Assembly (NCBI RefSeq): GCF_028640845.1
Contig: NC_080539.1
Coordinates: forward strand, 107,596,554 to 107,660,553
Direction of reading: 5' to 3'
Origin: Ahaetulla prasina
Lineage: Eukaryota; Chordata; Lepidosauria; Squamata; Colubridae
Length of the DNA: 64,000 nucleotides
Shown piece after piece: positions 19,863-31,765 of the stretch; the stretch's first letter is position 1; each line of letters begins with the position of its first letter. The notes under the pieces are model-generated. The model worked only from the letters and a program-made list of their open reading frames with translations. It was not told the origin of the DNA and made no database searches. The position numbers and the translations under genes are program-made.

Positions 19863-20319
19863 CTATCTGGGGCCAGCCAGAGGTGGTATTCGCTAGTTCT
19901 CTGAACTAGTCAAAATTTCCGCTACCAGTTCTCCGAACTGCTCAAAATTTTTGCTACCAGTTCTTCAGGACCTGTCAGAACCTGCTGGATTTCACCCCTG
20001 GATTAGAGGTAAATTGTGTGATCACCTATAGTTCTCTGCCGAATAATCCTTTCCCCTTCTAATGGAGCATGTGTGGATAGTTTGGGATGCTTCTGGAGAT
20101 GAGAAGCTGGCGGGAGGGAAGGTGCCCCCTTTCAGGTGACCCAGTTAGGGAAGACATCTTAAGGGTCAGAAGTGTTTGGCAGTTGGACACCATTCTTCTC
20201 TATTTATCATATACTTATTATCGTAGTATGGTATTAATTAGTACTGTATATTAATAGTATAATAGTCCCCTCTTTGGTGATATGGTTCCTAAGTATCAGG
20301 CCGGTTCCTACAACAGGAT

Positions 20320-20479
20320 CAGTGGTGGGTTGCCCCCGGTTCGGATCGGTTCTTGCAAACCCCGTAGTAAAACCGGGGGAACGCTCCACCAACCGACCCC
20401 AACGTCATTAGGACATTGCACAGAAGCAAGCGTAATCCTGCTGCAAACCGGTAGTAAAGGTAAGTAGAACCCATCCCTG
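20320..20479. mobile_element. Short hAT-type MITE
   Basis: Termini CAGTGGTGGGTT and AACCCATCCCTG, with exact 8-bp flanks AACAGGAT at 20312-20319 and 20480-20487. The interior carries CGG-rich sequence and ACCGGTAGTAAA. Confidence 0.9.
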
Positions 20480-20487
20480 AACAGGAT

Positions 20488-21753
20488 CTTATTTAGTTGT
20501 GACTTAACTGAAATTGTTATTCTGCCAGAGGTGAGGTGCTCTTTATCTTGTGACTGGTCCCCAGTTATGGGAACTGAGGGTTCAACTTGATTGTATAATC
20601 TCAGAAAGAATTACATGGTTTGGGGATCCTCCTACAGTTGTCATTAGAGGTCCAAGTGGCTAGAAGGTCCTATGCCAACGTTACTTTGTGTGTCAAAAAT
20701 GTTCTTTCTTGGATAAATACAGCTTAGTTATGGTTGTTTCTGCAACAGTAATCTCACATTTATTTTACTATAATGTTCACAATATGGACCAAGTTTATAT
20801 TTGGTTTTGAAGCTTCTATTGGTAGAATTGCAAGTTTCTTGGAAGAGTATCTGCCCTTATATTATAGCCGTCACTTGGATAACAAGCCAGGGTCAAAGTT
20901 CTGATTATTATATACTGTATAAAACTCTATATAACTTGGGGCAAGCTGTAAACCTGATGAACCTTTACCATTACTGACCTACGGCTCTTCCACACCATTC
21001 AATAAATGCTATCAGGCAATGCTTCAGGAAATGGGTTTGCAGAACATGAATGGATGATGTTGCCTTTAGTTTATCTCCATCCTATCGTAAATGTAGCTTC
21101 TGTTGTTCATTTAAAATGCTGCCTTTAAAAAAGACCGCTACAATGAGCCATGCAAAACAGCAATAATGGCTTACTTCCTACCAACCAAGATGAAGGGCAG
21201 AGACCTCTCCTGCTCTCATTGAGCACTTGAGGCTACTGATTTTGGCCTTTTGACAGTCCTGACTCTCCCACTTTGCCAAAAGGTCATCTCTCCCACTTCC
21301 TTCCCATGAGAACAGTGGGGAGATGAGTACGAAAATAACCCCTTTGATCTCTGTGGAACTAGAAAACAAGCAAACTAAAAAGACTCATTTCTCTTCTTTG
21401 TTTCCAATCATTATGCCTACAACGCATATATGGGGAAGGGTTTTTTTTGAGCTCCTCTTACTTGGTTCACCACTATGGTGGAAAGAGAGCAGACAATCGT
21501 GGGCTGCCCTAGGATGCTTCTCCATAACATTGTCTGATCAGCACAACTCTTAACATCATTGCTGAGACATGGGCCGAAATCTGGACAACAGGGTTTTCAG
21601 CTGCAGATCCCATAATTAAAAATTGAGTGTCATGGGAGATTTGCATGGCTGCATAGTGCCACCTAGTGGCTCTTTTCTCTAATGGCATCTGCATCTCTTG
21701 ACTTCTTGAGATAACCACTCTAATCTTTTATCCACCTCTTCGTCCTGGCCTTT
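20488..21753. other. Intron sequence without recognised features
   Basis: Unique-looking sequence. Short open frames on both strands at 21178-21718 show no recognisable domain. Confidence 0.6.
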
Positions 21754-21811
21754 ATTTTTATTTTTATTTTTTTTATTTTGTCACATCATTCATGTACAAG
21801 AATGTTGAATC

Positions 21812-22203
21812 TAGGTAGTCCTCGACTTACAACCACAATTGAGCCCAATTTCTATTGCTAATCAAGACAGTTAAGTGAGTTTTGCCCCCATTGTACGATT
21901 TTGCCACAGTTTTAGTCTAATCACTGCAGTCGTTGAGTGAATCATGCGGTCATTAAACAAACTTGGTTCCCCATTGAATTTGCTTGCTAGAAGCCAGCTG
22001 GGAAGGTTACAAATAGGGATCATGTGATCCTGGGACAGTGAAACTGACATAAGTACATGCCAGTTGCCAAAGTGCCCAAATTTTGATCACGTGACCATGG
22101 GGCTGCTGCAATAAGTGTGAAAAATGGTCATACGTCATTTTTTCAGCGCTGTAGTAGTTTCAAAGGATCACTAAATGAACGGTTGTAAGTGGAGGACTAC
22201 CTG
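21812..22203. mobile_element. Tc1/mariner-like palindromic MITE, first duplicate
   Basis: Termini (T)AGGTAGTCCTCGACTTACAA and GTGGAGGACTACCTG followed by TA. The left TA is altered (TC). Same family as 18441-18823. Confidence 0.85.
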
Positions 22204-22378
22204 TAATTTGTTTGGTGTTCTTCTCCCTACAGAGGAATATGGTTTCTGCTGCTTTAAAAATAAATATTTTAAAACTTAAACTTATTTAAAATGTTTTAAA
22301 TAAATGTACTAAATGAATGAACTATTTTTATTTTTATTTTTATTTTGTCACATCATTCATGTACAAGAATGTTGAATC

Positions 22379-22770
22379 TAGGTAGTCCTCGACTTACAAC
22401 CACAATTGAGCCCAATTTCTATTGCTAATCAAGACAGTTAAGTGAGTTTTGCCCCCATTGTACGATTTTGCCACAGTTTTAGTCTAATCACTGCAGTCGT
22501 TGAGTGAATCATGCGGTCATTAAACAAACTTGGTTCCCCATTGAATTTGCTTGCTAGAAGCCAGCTGGGAAGGTTACAAATAGGGATCATGTGATCCTGG
22601 GACAGTGAAACTGACATAAGTACATGCCAGTTGCCAAAGTGCCCAAATTTTGATCACGTGACCATGGGGCTGCTGCAATAAGTGTGAAAAATGGTCATAC
22701 GTCATTTTTTCAGCGCTGTAGTAGTTTCAAAGGATCACTAAATGAACGGTTGTAAGTGGAGGACTACCTG
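22379..22770. mobile_element. Tc1/mariner-like palindromic MITE, second duplicate
   Basis: Identical by eye to 21812-22203, including its altered left end. It arose by tandem duplication, not by a second transposition. Confidence 0.88.
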
Positions 22771-22914
22771 TAATTTGTTTGGTGTTCTTCTCCCTACAGA
22801 GGAATATGGTTTCTGCTGCTTTAAAAATAAATATTTTAAAACTTAAACTTATTTAAAATGTTTTAAATAAATGTACTAAATGAATGAACTATTTTTTTTA
22901 TTTTTTTATTTTTT

Positions 22915-23182
22915 TATTTTTTTGAATTTATATCCCATCCTTCTCCGAAGACTCAGGGCGGCTTACACAGTGTTAAGCAATAGTCTTCATCCATTTGTAC
23001 ATCATATACAAAGTCAACTTTTATTGCCCCCAACAATCTGGGTCCTCATTTTACCTACCTTATAAAGGATGGAAGGCTGAGTCAACCTTGGGCCTGGTGG
23101 GACTTGAACTTGAACTTGCAGTAATTGCAAGCAGCTGTGTTAAACAGACAGACTTAGTCTGCTGAGCCACCAGAGGCCCTTA
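22915..23182 (-). repeat. tRNA-headed SINE (type B) with L2-like tail
   Basis: On the minus strand it runs from GGGCCTCTGGTGGCTCAGC (tRNA-like head), through 'AAGGTTGACTCAGCCTTCCA' and 'CAGATTGTTGGGGGCAA', to 'TAAGCCGCCCTGAGTCTTCG' and 'GGGATATAAAT'. That tail closely resembles the L2 ends at 46740 and 62820. A full-length sister is at 54701-54975. Confidence 0.9.
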
Positions 23183-23417
23183 GAACTACATGTTCTATGA
23201 AAATATTTTATTACGGTATTTTCTATTTTGCATTGTATACATTTTTTATAAGCCTTGAAACTTCTTGGCATAAGAAACCATGTAAACATAGGTCCATGTG
23301 AACTCTTCCAAATGATTCAGAAGAAATGCTTCAACTTTATATGACTCTGAACACAGCACCTCTCTGCCATTTGTTACAGCAGCCAATCACTTTTTCAGTT
23401 TGGCCACAAACCTGGGG

Positions 23418-23646
23418 ATAGCAATAGCACTTAGACTTATATACCGCTTCATAGCGCTTTTACAGCTCTCTCTAAGCAGTTTACAGAATCAGCCTATTGC
23501 CCCCAACAATCTCGGTCCTCATTTTACCGACCTCAGAAGTATGGAAGGCTGAGTCAACCTTGAGCCGGTCAGTATCGAACTCCTGGCACTTAGCAGTGAG
23601 TCAGCCCTGCAGTACTGCAGTCTAACAACTGAGCCACCATGGCTCA
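23418..23646 (-). repeat. tRNA-derived SINE (type A)
   Basis: Starts in antisense with 'AGCAATAGCACTTAGACTTA' and ends with the tRNA-like head 'CTGAGCCACCATGGCTC'. Full-length copy of the type at 2061-2276. Confidence 0.88.
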
Positions 23647-23827
23647 TAAAGAGATTCATCCCTTATTTTCAGAAAGACAATCTGTTTTAAGCAGGAGCAG
23701 ACAGGTAATATGCTTGTGCTGGATCTGAAGCAATTCTTTGAAATGATTTTCAAATAAAAATGCATTAAATAAATAAACAAATAAATACTATCAGAGCAAG
23801 TATAAATTTGATTTCCAAAGAGAGGAC

Positions 23828-24660
23828 CAGAGGTGGATTTCAGCAGGTTCTGACCAGTTCTGCAGAACCGGTAGCAGAAATTTTGAGTAGTTTGGAGGAC
23901 CGGTAGTAAAAATTCTGACTGGCACCCATCCCCCATCTATTCGCTGCCTCCCAAATCCCAGCTGATTGGGAGGAAATGGAGATTTTGCAGTAACCTTCCC
24001 TTCGAGTGGGGTTAGAATGGAGATTTTACAGTATCCTTCCTCTGCCATGCCCACCAAGCCACGCTGTTGTGTCTGCGCCCCCCGAGCCGGGCCCCCTGCC
24101 AGAAAGTGACTTGGAAAGTGAGAGGGAAGGGCCATCAGGACTTACCTCGGGAGCACCAGCTTCCCTGGCTCAGCTCCAGGAGCCAGAGGCAGGCCAGGTG
24201 GAAGAGATAATGAGACCTCCACCCCTGACTCTTCCCCTCCCAGGTCACGCCTTCAGACCCGGCTGATGGCAATCAGGCCTGGCTGGACCCTAGGTTTCAT
24301 AGGCAGGAGAGGCGGGAACAACAGAAGCAGGGGTGCGGCAGGCCTAGGAAGTGCTGAGTCATGGAGCCACACCCCACAGGATATAAAAGCAGCAAGAACT
24401 GCTATTCCTCTTTGTAGCAGGCAAATCAACTGCTTGACTAGAGCTGAAGTACTGTTTGTTGACTCATCGGCATCAAGGGAGATAACAGAGACACTTGGTA
24501 GACGCTCGCTAGTTTGCTGCTAGAGCTGATAGTGCCAGCTAATTAAGTCATCGCTTGGACTGAGGCAAGGGGGACAGAACACACGCCCACCAAGCCATGC
24601 CACACCCACCCAAGCCACACCCACAGAACCGGTAGTAAAAAAATTTGAAACGCACCACTG
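23828..24660 (+). mobile_element. hAT-type MITE, 'ACCGGTAG' family, interrupted by a solo LTR
   Basis: Termini CAGAGGTGGATTTCAGCAGG and GAAACGCACCACTG; flanks GAGAGGAC (23820-23827) and GAAAGGAC (24661-24668), 7 of 8. MITE sequence is at 23828-24064 and 24587-24660. Confidence 0.88.
24065..24581 (+). mobile_element. Solo LTR (517 bp), copy 2
   Basis: Begins TGTTGTGTCTGCGCC and ends GGACAGAACA, with exact 5-bp flanks CACGC (24060-24064 and 24582-24586). TATAAA is at about 24382. Homologous throughout to the solo LTR at 14527-15018 in opposite orientation. The protein-like open frames across it (24006-24266, 24266-24523) are not genes. Confidence 0.92.
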
Positions 24661-24668
24661 GAAAGGAC

Positions 24669-27600
24669 CTAATGTTCTAAATTGAGTTTCCTTCTAGTCC
24701 CAACCACATTCTGTTTCAATGAGCCTGCTTGCATATTCTTCCTAATTGTGAAGTTCAAACCATCACTGTCCACAATTCATACCTTCCCTTATATATTATT
24801 AGATCATCCTTAGGTCTGTCTCTTGACAATCGGACAGAAGACATACGGTAAGTTATTAAATGAAAATCAATGTTATACTCTTCAGGGTTCTATGGGCATG
24901 TATTGCAATGTATCTTAAATGGATTAAATTTTTAATGCTTCAAAGCAAACGTAATAAATAAACATTTGAGAAAACATTAAACAATCATCAGGTACAAACA
25001 AGCACATATTTAACACTAGGTAGCACAGCCTGTTGTACTATAATTAGAGCATCTCCTGTAAAATGGCACTTATTATTCAGAGATTTCCAGCATAACCCCA
25101 AATTAAAGGCAACTGAGACAAACTGCCAAATGGAGACCAGGCCATTTTTACCAGATGGCCAGTAAGTATCTGTACTCCTTCTGGGGGTTACAGGATGCGC
25201 AGATGGAACATCTGAACATCTGTTTGCTTTAATTTACACGCTTATGTTTTAAGAGAATGTTCCATCATTAATCCAGCACTAGATTGGATTAGCAATTTCA
25301 GGAATAATAAATACTGACTGGAAATTCACAAAGAGAATTTTTTATGCATTTGTTGCATTTAGGGAAAAAGGCAAAAAAGAGAGATGGAGAAATGAATTCT
25401 AATGAAGCTCTTACCATGGAAACTAAGTAGGTAAATCTTACAGAATACAATTTTTAGCTACAAGTCCATGTACAGTTCAGTTAAAAGAAGACATGGGTTT
25501 AAAAGAACCCTTAATTCCCGGAAAGTCATTTGTTCAAAGTTAGTGTGACAGATTTAAAAACTATTACTCTTTGCTTTGTTTGAATAAGTCTATCAAAACT
25601 TAAGGAATTTTTACAATAATGTTCATTACAATGTAAATATTCTCCAACAGAATGCGATATTTGCCTTATTGTAGAATGAGTGCCATCCTCATTTATCAGG
25701 ACTAGTGTTAGAGTGTATACATAGGTATATACATACGCACACACACAGAGAGATTCTATTACTAATTAGTGTCTACTTCAAAATTCCTTGGAGTATCAAG
25801 TTGTCACTTCTAGTTCCTTTTATTATCTACTATCTATTCCATGCACAGAGATACCTCCACCACAGTTGCTGGCATCGCCAAATGGTTACGCGTGGTCTTC
25901 AGCGACATACTGGGACAGGCATATTTCCAATAAAAGCCTCCCACTGAAGCCTAAATTATGCACGATTTTCATATAACTCAGACCATTCTTTAAAGAGGGT
26001 TGAGTAATCAAGATCCAGGTGTAAAATAATAGCTTGGTTCAAAACGGTCAGTCGTGAGATTCTGAAAGGGAAGGATTTGGTTGTGATAGCTAACAAGCAG
26101 CATAATTTTCAAGCTCAATGACAAAGAGCTTGCATGTATTATAGATCCTCCAAATGACTACTATATCTATCTTTTAGACTGTTCACTGTGATTTTACTTT
26201 CAGATAAAGATAGATTTTTTTAAAAAAGGAAACATAGCTAAACCGGGTTTATATCTATTCCATTCGCTACAGCTATTCCTTTCTATCTTTGCAAATAATC
26301 TTCGCTTCTACCACATCCAAGAAGTGATCTTAAATAACCCTTTTCAGAAAATGCCATGATTTCTTGGCTAAAACCAAAAGGGAAAGGAAAGGAACTTCAG
26401 GATCATTCTTTTATTTATTCAACACAATACTGTAGAAGCTTCGGGACAATTATACTAACAATTAAAAACAAATAGTTATGAGCAACATAATTGCCACCTT
26501 TTCAGCATAGCCTCCCAAAACTGTTTTCTCTTTGTGTACCTGATCTTTATGCAAATTATCACTTCTGATAAGGACAATGCGATCTGAGCAGGCTATAATA
26601 TACATAGTGCTGTATAGATTAATGGCGTACTATTTTGACATTTTACATACTATTTGTGGAAGTTGCATTTGATGAACTGCAAAACAAACGAGATGGAGCC
26701 TTATTTACCCTCTTAATTTGTTGAAATATACATTAGGATAAGGGTGGCTTTTATTGTTAGTAAAAACAGAGACATCACACACCAACTACAGCAAAATATT
26801 AGCTTGGAATAAGGCTAAAACTAGGTATGCAATGTAATTTCTGTGAGGATTTTGATGCAAATCTGCAAGAATCTTAATCACCACTAATGCAATTTAGTTG
26901 TCCTTTTAATCAGATGTTCACAATTACAATTAATCAGATCAATTGTAGATTGGAAAATATATCTGTTGAACTGCAGATTACTTCATTTTGAAGAGTAGAG
27001 ATTTTTCAGCAAATTTTCCATTTTTAAAAGTTAAACATAGAGTAGAATTTATGAGACAGAGTTGAAGGAACGCTTCAGAATATTACAGGCCAGCAGAAGG
27101 GGTTCCAGGCTAGCACTAATTCATTCTATCAATACACTTATATCAGTTGCAGGATTTTCCCTGAAATTTTCTGTAATGTCTACACACTACTACAACTCTG
27201 GATAGAAATTATTTTAATTGCAGATATTTCAGAGAAACATTTTGGTAATTCAGTCTAAATACTTAATAGCCGTTTCTTTTTTCTTAAACACTGAAGTCTG
27301 AGGACAATTCAGAAGCCATCACACAGCACTGCTTTAATTGTAGCAAAAGTGTCTTGTTATTATTGATTTTTGTAGTACATTTTTTGTAGAAGCAAGCAAG
27401 ACAATGATTTGACTGGTCTATGTCTTTACTGAGATCATCTAATTACAATATTGATAAGACTAGCAAACTCTTCCTTTTCCGCTCCTCAGTCTCAACCACA
27501 TAGTTACTCTGGCTTCATGATGTAGCATGGACAGATGAACTACTTCAATATAGTGCACCATTAGCCCATTACCATAAATGTTGTAGTTAAGTTATTCTGC

Positions 27601-28590
27601 ATCCTTTTACTATTCATCTAAAGAAACTTTGCTTTGTGAAGGACTGTCTTTGCCCTTTCTCTGGGACTGCTAAAAATGGACTCTCGTTATCCCTTTAAAC
27701 AAGATTATTTTTCTTGCAGACCCTCCTATATAACATTCAAATGCAGAAAATATTAATTAAAATAAGACCATTTTTTAAAGATCGGCACAGTTCTTTATTC
27801 ATGGTACAGTTCTTTCCTTCAAATAAAGAGAAATATTTTACATTGCTGGGTCTGCTAAAAGTCAGTATTAATATCTTATTGATCTCTACATACACAGCAT
27901 AAATACATGTGGTAATTTCACCATCTAATGAATAAGCTAATTGCATTTTAAATTATAACTGCACTATGGTTCAGCGGGCTCCACATTATGGACAATGTAA
28001 AATTTTCCAATGTTGAGTAAAGCATTCAAGAAATGTTTGCTTTACTTTATACTTTAATTATTGGTATGAAGGACGCCAGCAATCCAAAAACTATTGGTGT
28101 TTCAAATCCTTTTATAATTCTGAGACATATCATACGCATATCATTTTTATAATCACAGGCATATACAAACCTGTATATGGCAAGCCAATCTTTCATGAAA
28201 GAGGCTTGTTTCAAACATGTGAGATGACTGCATACCACAGAATCAATATAATTTGCTTCACTGAGCTCCAGAGGTTTAGGTGCTCTGCATTGGTCCAAAG
28301 AAGTTCCAGTAACTAAAATAAACTTCTGTGCAAGTCTTGTGCATCCATAAAAACCCTCTTCTGAAAAATGAATAGCTTTGAAAAGTATCTTTGAATGGGT
28401 ACTTCTCCCAAACTGTTCTCACAGTTTGAAGCAGCCCTCATCAGAATAACTGTACAGGATAACCAAAGAACTATCTAATAATACAGAGGTCTATGACCAT
28501 AAGGCACACAGTTCATAAGGATGGTATGAATACTATTGTATGTTTTCAATAAGTAGCTTTCAAAGGCATACTGCTTGTAATACTGGAGAA
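24669..28590. other. Long unique intron stretch
   Basis: About 3.9 kb of AT-rich sequence with no recognised transposon. A slightly GC/CpG-richer patch at 25850-25945 and an open frame bounded by splice-like sites at 28171-28312 are discussed as findings. No laminin exon was recognised. Confidence 0.6.
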
Positions 28591-28593
28591 AGT

Positions 28594-28795
28594 CAGTGTG
28601 GTGTAGTTGTTACAAGGTTGGACTTGGGAGCTCCAGATTAAAATCCACCTTCAGCTGTCTTGATGCACCTCTGAGGGAGACTTTGAGGCAGCAGTTCTTT
28701 GTCAGTTCACCCTACTCACATGCTTGTTTTGCTTTGAGTTCCAGAAGAACAGTTGGATATATAGTAAATGTAATCAATGTAATGTGTTCTCATAA
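28594..28795 (+). repeat. tRNA-derived SINE, old
   Basis: Head GTCAGTGTGGTGTAGTTGTT ... TTGGACTTGGGAGCTCCAGA resembles the common squamate 'GTGTAGTGGTTAAG' tRNA-type SINE. The tail is degraded. Divergence suggests age. Confidence 0.6.
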
Positions 28796-28952
28796 TTAAT
28801 TGTAAGTGATCCATTTGCCTTTTGTTATTTTGTCTAACCTTATTTTAAAGCCATCTGCAATTTTTGGTGATTAGTACATTTTACACAAATAAAGGCAAAT
28901 ACACGTATCGTAGGATAATGTTATGGGATCCAATCTGGGTTGGATCCCAGAT

Positions 28953-29614
28953 GGAGTACTTTTTCATTCACCAGTCAGTTGAACTATGGAATTTGACACT
29001 GTAAAATGTAATAGGATCCAAACTGGGTCAGTAATTGGGACGAGATTTTATTCTTCCAAGTTTAGGACTTGTGCTACAGCCCATCAGAGAACTTCTCTCT
29101 AGCACAGGGGTGTCAAACTTGATTTCATTGAGGGCTGCATCAAGGTTGAGTTTGACCTTGGGGGGCCGGGGTGGGCATGGCCAGGGTGGCTGTGGCCAGC
29201 TCGACATCACTTGTTTTGGGGGTGCCTGTGGGCACTTCCTGACCTCCATTTTTGGCTGCAACAGCCTCCTGCAACCCTTTGCCAATTAAAATGGAGCTTG
29301 GGAGTGCTGGCCGCGAGCTCCATTTTTGGCTGAGATGATCTCCTGCAACTTTCTGCCAGTGAAAACCGAGCTTCATTTTAGCTGGCAGAGGCACCGTGGG
29401 CCAGTCATTTACTGTTTCTATGATGGCCCAGCGGGTCAGATCTAAGCACCCCGCAAGCTGGATCCAGCCTCCGGGCCTTGAGTTTGACACCTGTGCTCTA
29501 GCAGAATGTTAGGCAGATATTTTACTACAGAGAAGTTCCTTGAGGACTGGGTCCAGCATGAGTCTGAAAGCTCGGAAGAAGCTTGGAACTGACTGGTGAA
29601 TGAAAAAGTACTCC
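28953..29614. repeat. Perfect 28-bp inverted repeat enclosing a hAT element
   Basis: 28953-28980 (GGAGTACTTTTTCATTC...) is the exact reverse complement of 29587-29614. About 600 bp lies between, of which 391 bp is the hAT MITE at 29105-29495. No flanking direct repeat was found, so assignment to a DNA transposon is not proved. Confidence 0.8.
29105..29495. mobile_element. hAT-type non-autonomous element
   Basis: Termini CAGGGGTGTCAAACTTG and TTGAGTTTGACACCTGTG, with exact 8-bp flanks CTCTAGCA at 29097-29104 and 29496-29503. The GC-rich interior has no transposase frame. Confidence 0.92.
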
Positions 29615-30174
29615 TTTCTTCTAAACCTCCCCAAATTGAGGATCATTAGCTGATCAAAAGGAAACCGTTCATACAATGAAGACAAAGAGACTTGTCTTCA
29701 TTGTTTCATTACATCATGCATACATTTATACATATCCTTCTTGCATTTTCAGCGCTAAGGAGCCTCAAACACTGCAACCCTGGAGTAACATTGCAACCAA
29801 ATAGGTGTTTTGTCTGATCTTTTAGGTTACCGTCTTCTGTAATTTTTCAGACCAGCAACATACTTTTTATAGGTTACTTTTTATAGGGTTTAAAACGCTA
29901 TTGTCACAATTCTCCGTATGGAGTTTTTGGTGCTCTCTGAGCTTGTTTGCTTGCAAACATTTCGTTACTCAACTAAGCCACATTAATGCAAGAGGGCTCC
30001 CCACTCTCACACTGATGATGTTGTCTAGTTGGGTAATGAAATGTCTGCAAGCAAACAGCGAAGCTTGGAGAGCATCAAGCACCGCATAGTTCAACTCTGA
30101 GCAATTGATATTCTTTTCTATCAGAACAACTCTCTGTTTTGCAAGAATTATTCTTTATTTTCCAGAAAAAGAAA

Positions 30175-30300
30175 TATAGAATAGAATTTTTTTATTTTTT
30201 TTTTATTGGCCAAGTGTGATTGGACACACAAGGAATTTGTCTTGGTGCATATGCTCTCAGTGTACATAAAAGAAAAGATACGTTCATCAAACATCATTCA
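30175..30300 (-). mobile_element. CR1/L3-type LINE 3' tail
   Basis: Antisense copy of the terminal block at 18220-18340: 'TATTGGCCAAGTGTGATTGG', 'AAGGAATTTGTCTTGGTGCA', 'TACATAAAAGAAAAGATACG'. The (AGAAT)n tail is only about two units. 5'-truncated at about 120 bp. Confidence 0.88.
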
Positions 30301-31199
30301 AACAGAATTGCTTTCTTGTAGAAAACATTCAAAACGCCGCCACAGAGCCAAAACAAATATACTCCTTAGCAGAAGAATCACAAAGCTGCTATTTTATCTT
30401 TCCTTTAAAAACTTTTAATTCTTTCAACTCATAATTCCATTTTTACCCAGTGGCTCACAGTTTTGCTGTCTACTATACAATTAAATTTTAGCCTCAAAAC
30501 TTGTTATTTAATTTTCCCAGGTGGAGTTGAACTAAGTACCCGCATACTGTATTACTGTGGTGATTGGTGGGCCTAAATTAGACCTTGGAAATTATCCAAT
30601 TTGGCAAAAAAACAGCACTGACAGCTGTGATGCTGTTACTGAATATGCCAGGTTTTCCTCATTGAGGGTTATTAAAAATCTACTAAAGGCTTCATTAGAA
30701 TTATAAATATTATCCAAACCTTTATCTCATCCTGAATGTAGAAAAATTAAAAAGGACAAGCTCACCAGCTGCTGAGTAGTTTTTTCTCCACTATTTTTTG
30801 CAGAAGTTGCTTTGCTTTTAATAAATGACAATTCAATATTTAGAGAAGTATACAGGTGCAAGGAGAAACCCATTTTTCTTTTAGCTTTTTTTTCTAGCAT
30901 ACAAAAGAAAGTAATGAGTTGAAATTTAAATGTAACTGCTTTTTGTCTACCCCAATATGACTATTTTTTCTTTTTTTTCTGTTCTTGCAATAGAAATCTA
31001 GAACAAATAGCTTGCTGACTAATATTGTTATCAAATATCATGTTAAAAAACCCTGATTAAATACTGTCAAACTACTCATATTAAAATATTTTCTGAAATC
31101 TTAAGAAAGATAGAAAAGGGTTTCACATGTTGTCCAAAATATTGTGTTGGCAATTATTAAACTGAAACTCTTAAATGATTCTCCTGCTGGAATTCTGTT
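30301..31199. other. Intron sequence without recognised features
   Basis: AT-rich, unique-looking; nothing supported. Confidence 0.6.
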
Positions 31200-31765
31200 T
31201 CTTAGGCCATACTATCTTTTCCTTCTTACTATTTTCTACGTTGGCATTTCAGCCTCCAACCACAGGTAGCAAATCCTGCTGGCATATTCTGATAATTTCA
31301 GATCAAATTTAGCCATCAAACTTTTTACTGTCTTCTTCCACAGTAGTGGTTGGAGCATATACTTTGATGAATGTTATCCTAAAGGGTTGTCCACAAACAC
31401 TAATTGATATTGTTTGGTCATTGATTGCATTATACCCAAGCACTTCTTTCTTATTATGAAAGCATCATTGTTCCTTCGATATTTTTCACTTGTTGAGCAA
31501 ACATTATGACCTTCTAACTGAAAGTGTCCAATTCCAATCAATTTGCTGGTGTCTAAGATCTGTATCCCATTCATCTCATCTTTCACTATGTTGAGCTTTC
31601 CTTGTTCAATCTTCTCTCATTCCATGTTCCCACAACAAGTCTGTCTTTGCATATTAGAATATTCTTTTGCTACATGGCAACATCAGCAATTAGACATCCC
31701 AAAGACTTTAATTCACTTACATCATAAATGCTATTGGTACCCTGAAATATCCTCAATTGCATGTT
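31200..31765 (-). pseudogene. RTE/Bov-B LINE endonuclease remnant
   Basis: The minus strand holds an endonuclease-like string: K-D-E-M-N ... I-Q-I-L-D-T-S-K-L-I-G-I-G-H-F ... R-R-N-N-D-A-F-I-I-R-K-K, and further on I-K-V-Y-A-P-T-T. The order 'ILGISELKW-G-G', 'RRNGVAII', 'VIQVYAPTT' is that of Bov-B/RTE apurinic-type endonucleases that nick target DNA. The frame is broken and catalytic residues have drifted (S-K-L for S-E-L), so it is an old inactive copy. Confidence 0.65.

Larger units (their letters stand above)
19039..20000 (-). mobile_element. hAT-type MITE, 'ACCGGTAG' family, interrupted by a gypsy fragment
   Basis: Termini CAGTGGTGAAATCC and GGATTTCACCCCTG, with exact 8-bp flanks GATTAGAG at 19031-19038 and 20001-20008. 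The MITE sequence occupies 19039-19193 and 19863-20000; the interior is an LTR retrotransposon fragment. The orientation matches the copy at 42336. Confidence 0.92.
21754..22890. repeat. Tandem duplication, 567-bp unit, nearly exact
   Basis: 21754-22320 and 22321-22890 are the same sequence: a T-rich lead (TTTATTTTTATTTT), 'TTTTGTCACATCATTCATG', a mariner-like MITE, then 'GGTGTTCTTCTCCCTACAG' and a TAAA-rich end. Apart from the length of the T-rich tract no difference was seen. The junction lies in the TTTTA tract, which would supply the homology. Confidence 0.93.

Noticed and set aside
24006..24523. Two proline/glutamate-rich open frames that look protein-like
   Set aside because: They lie across a solo LTR with exact 5-bp target duplications; no start context, splice sites or known domain.
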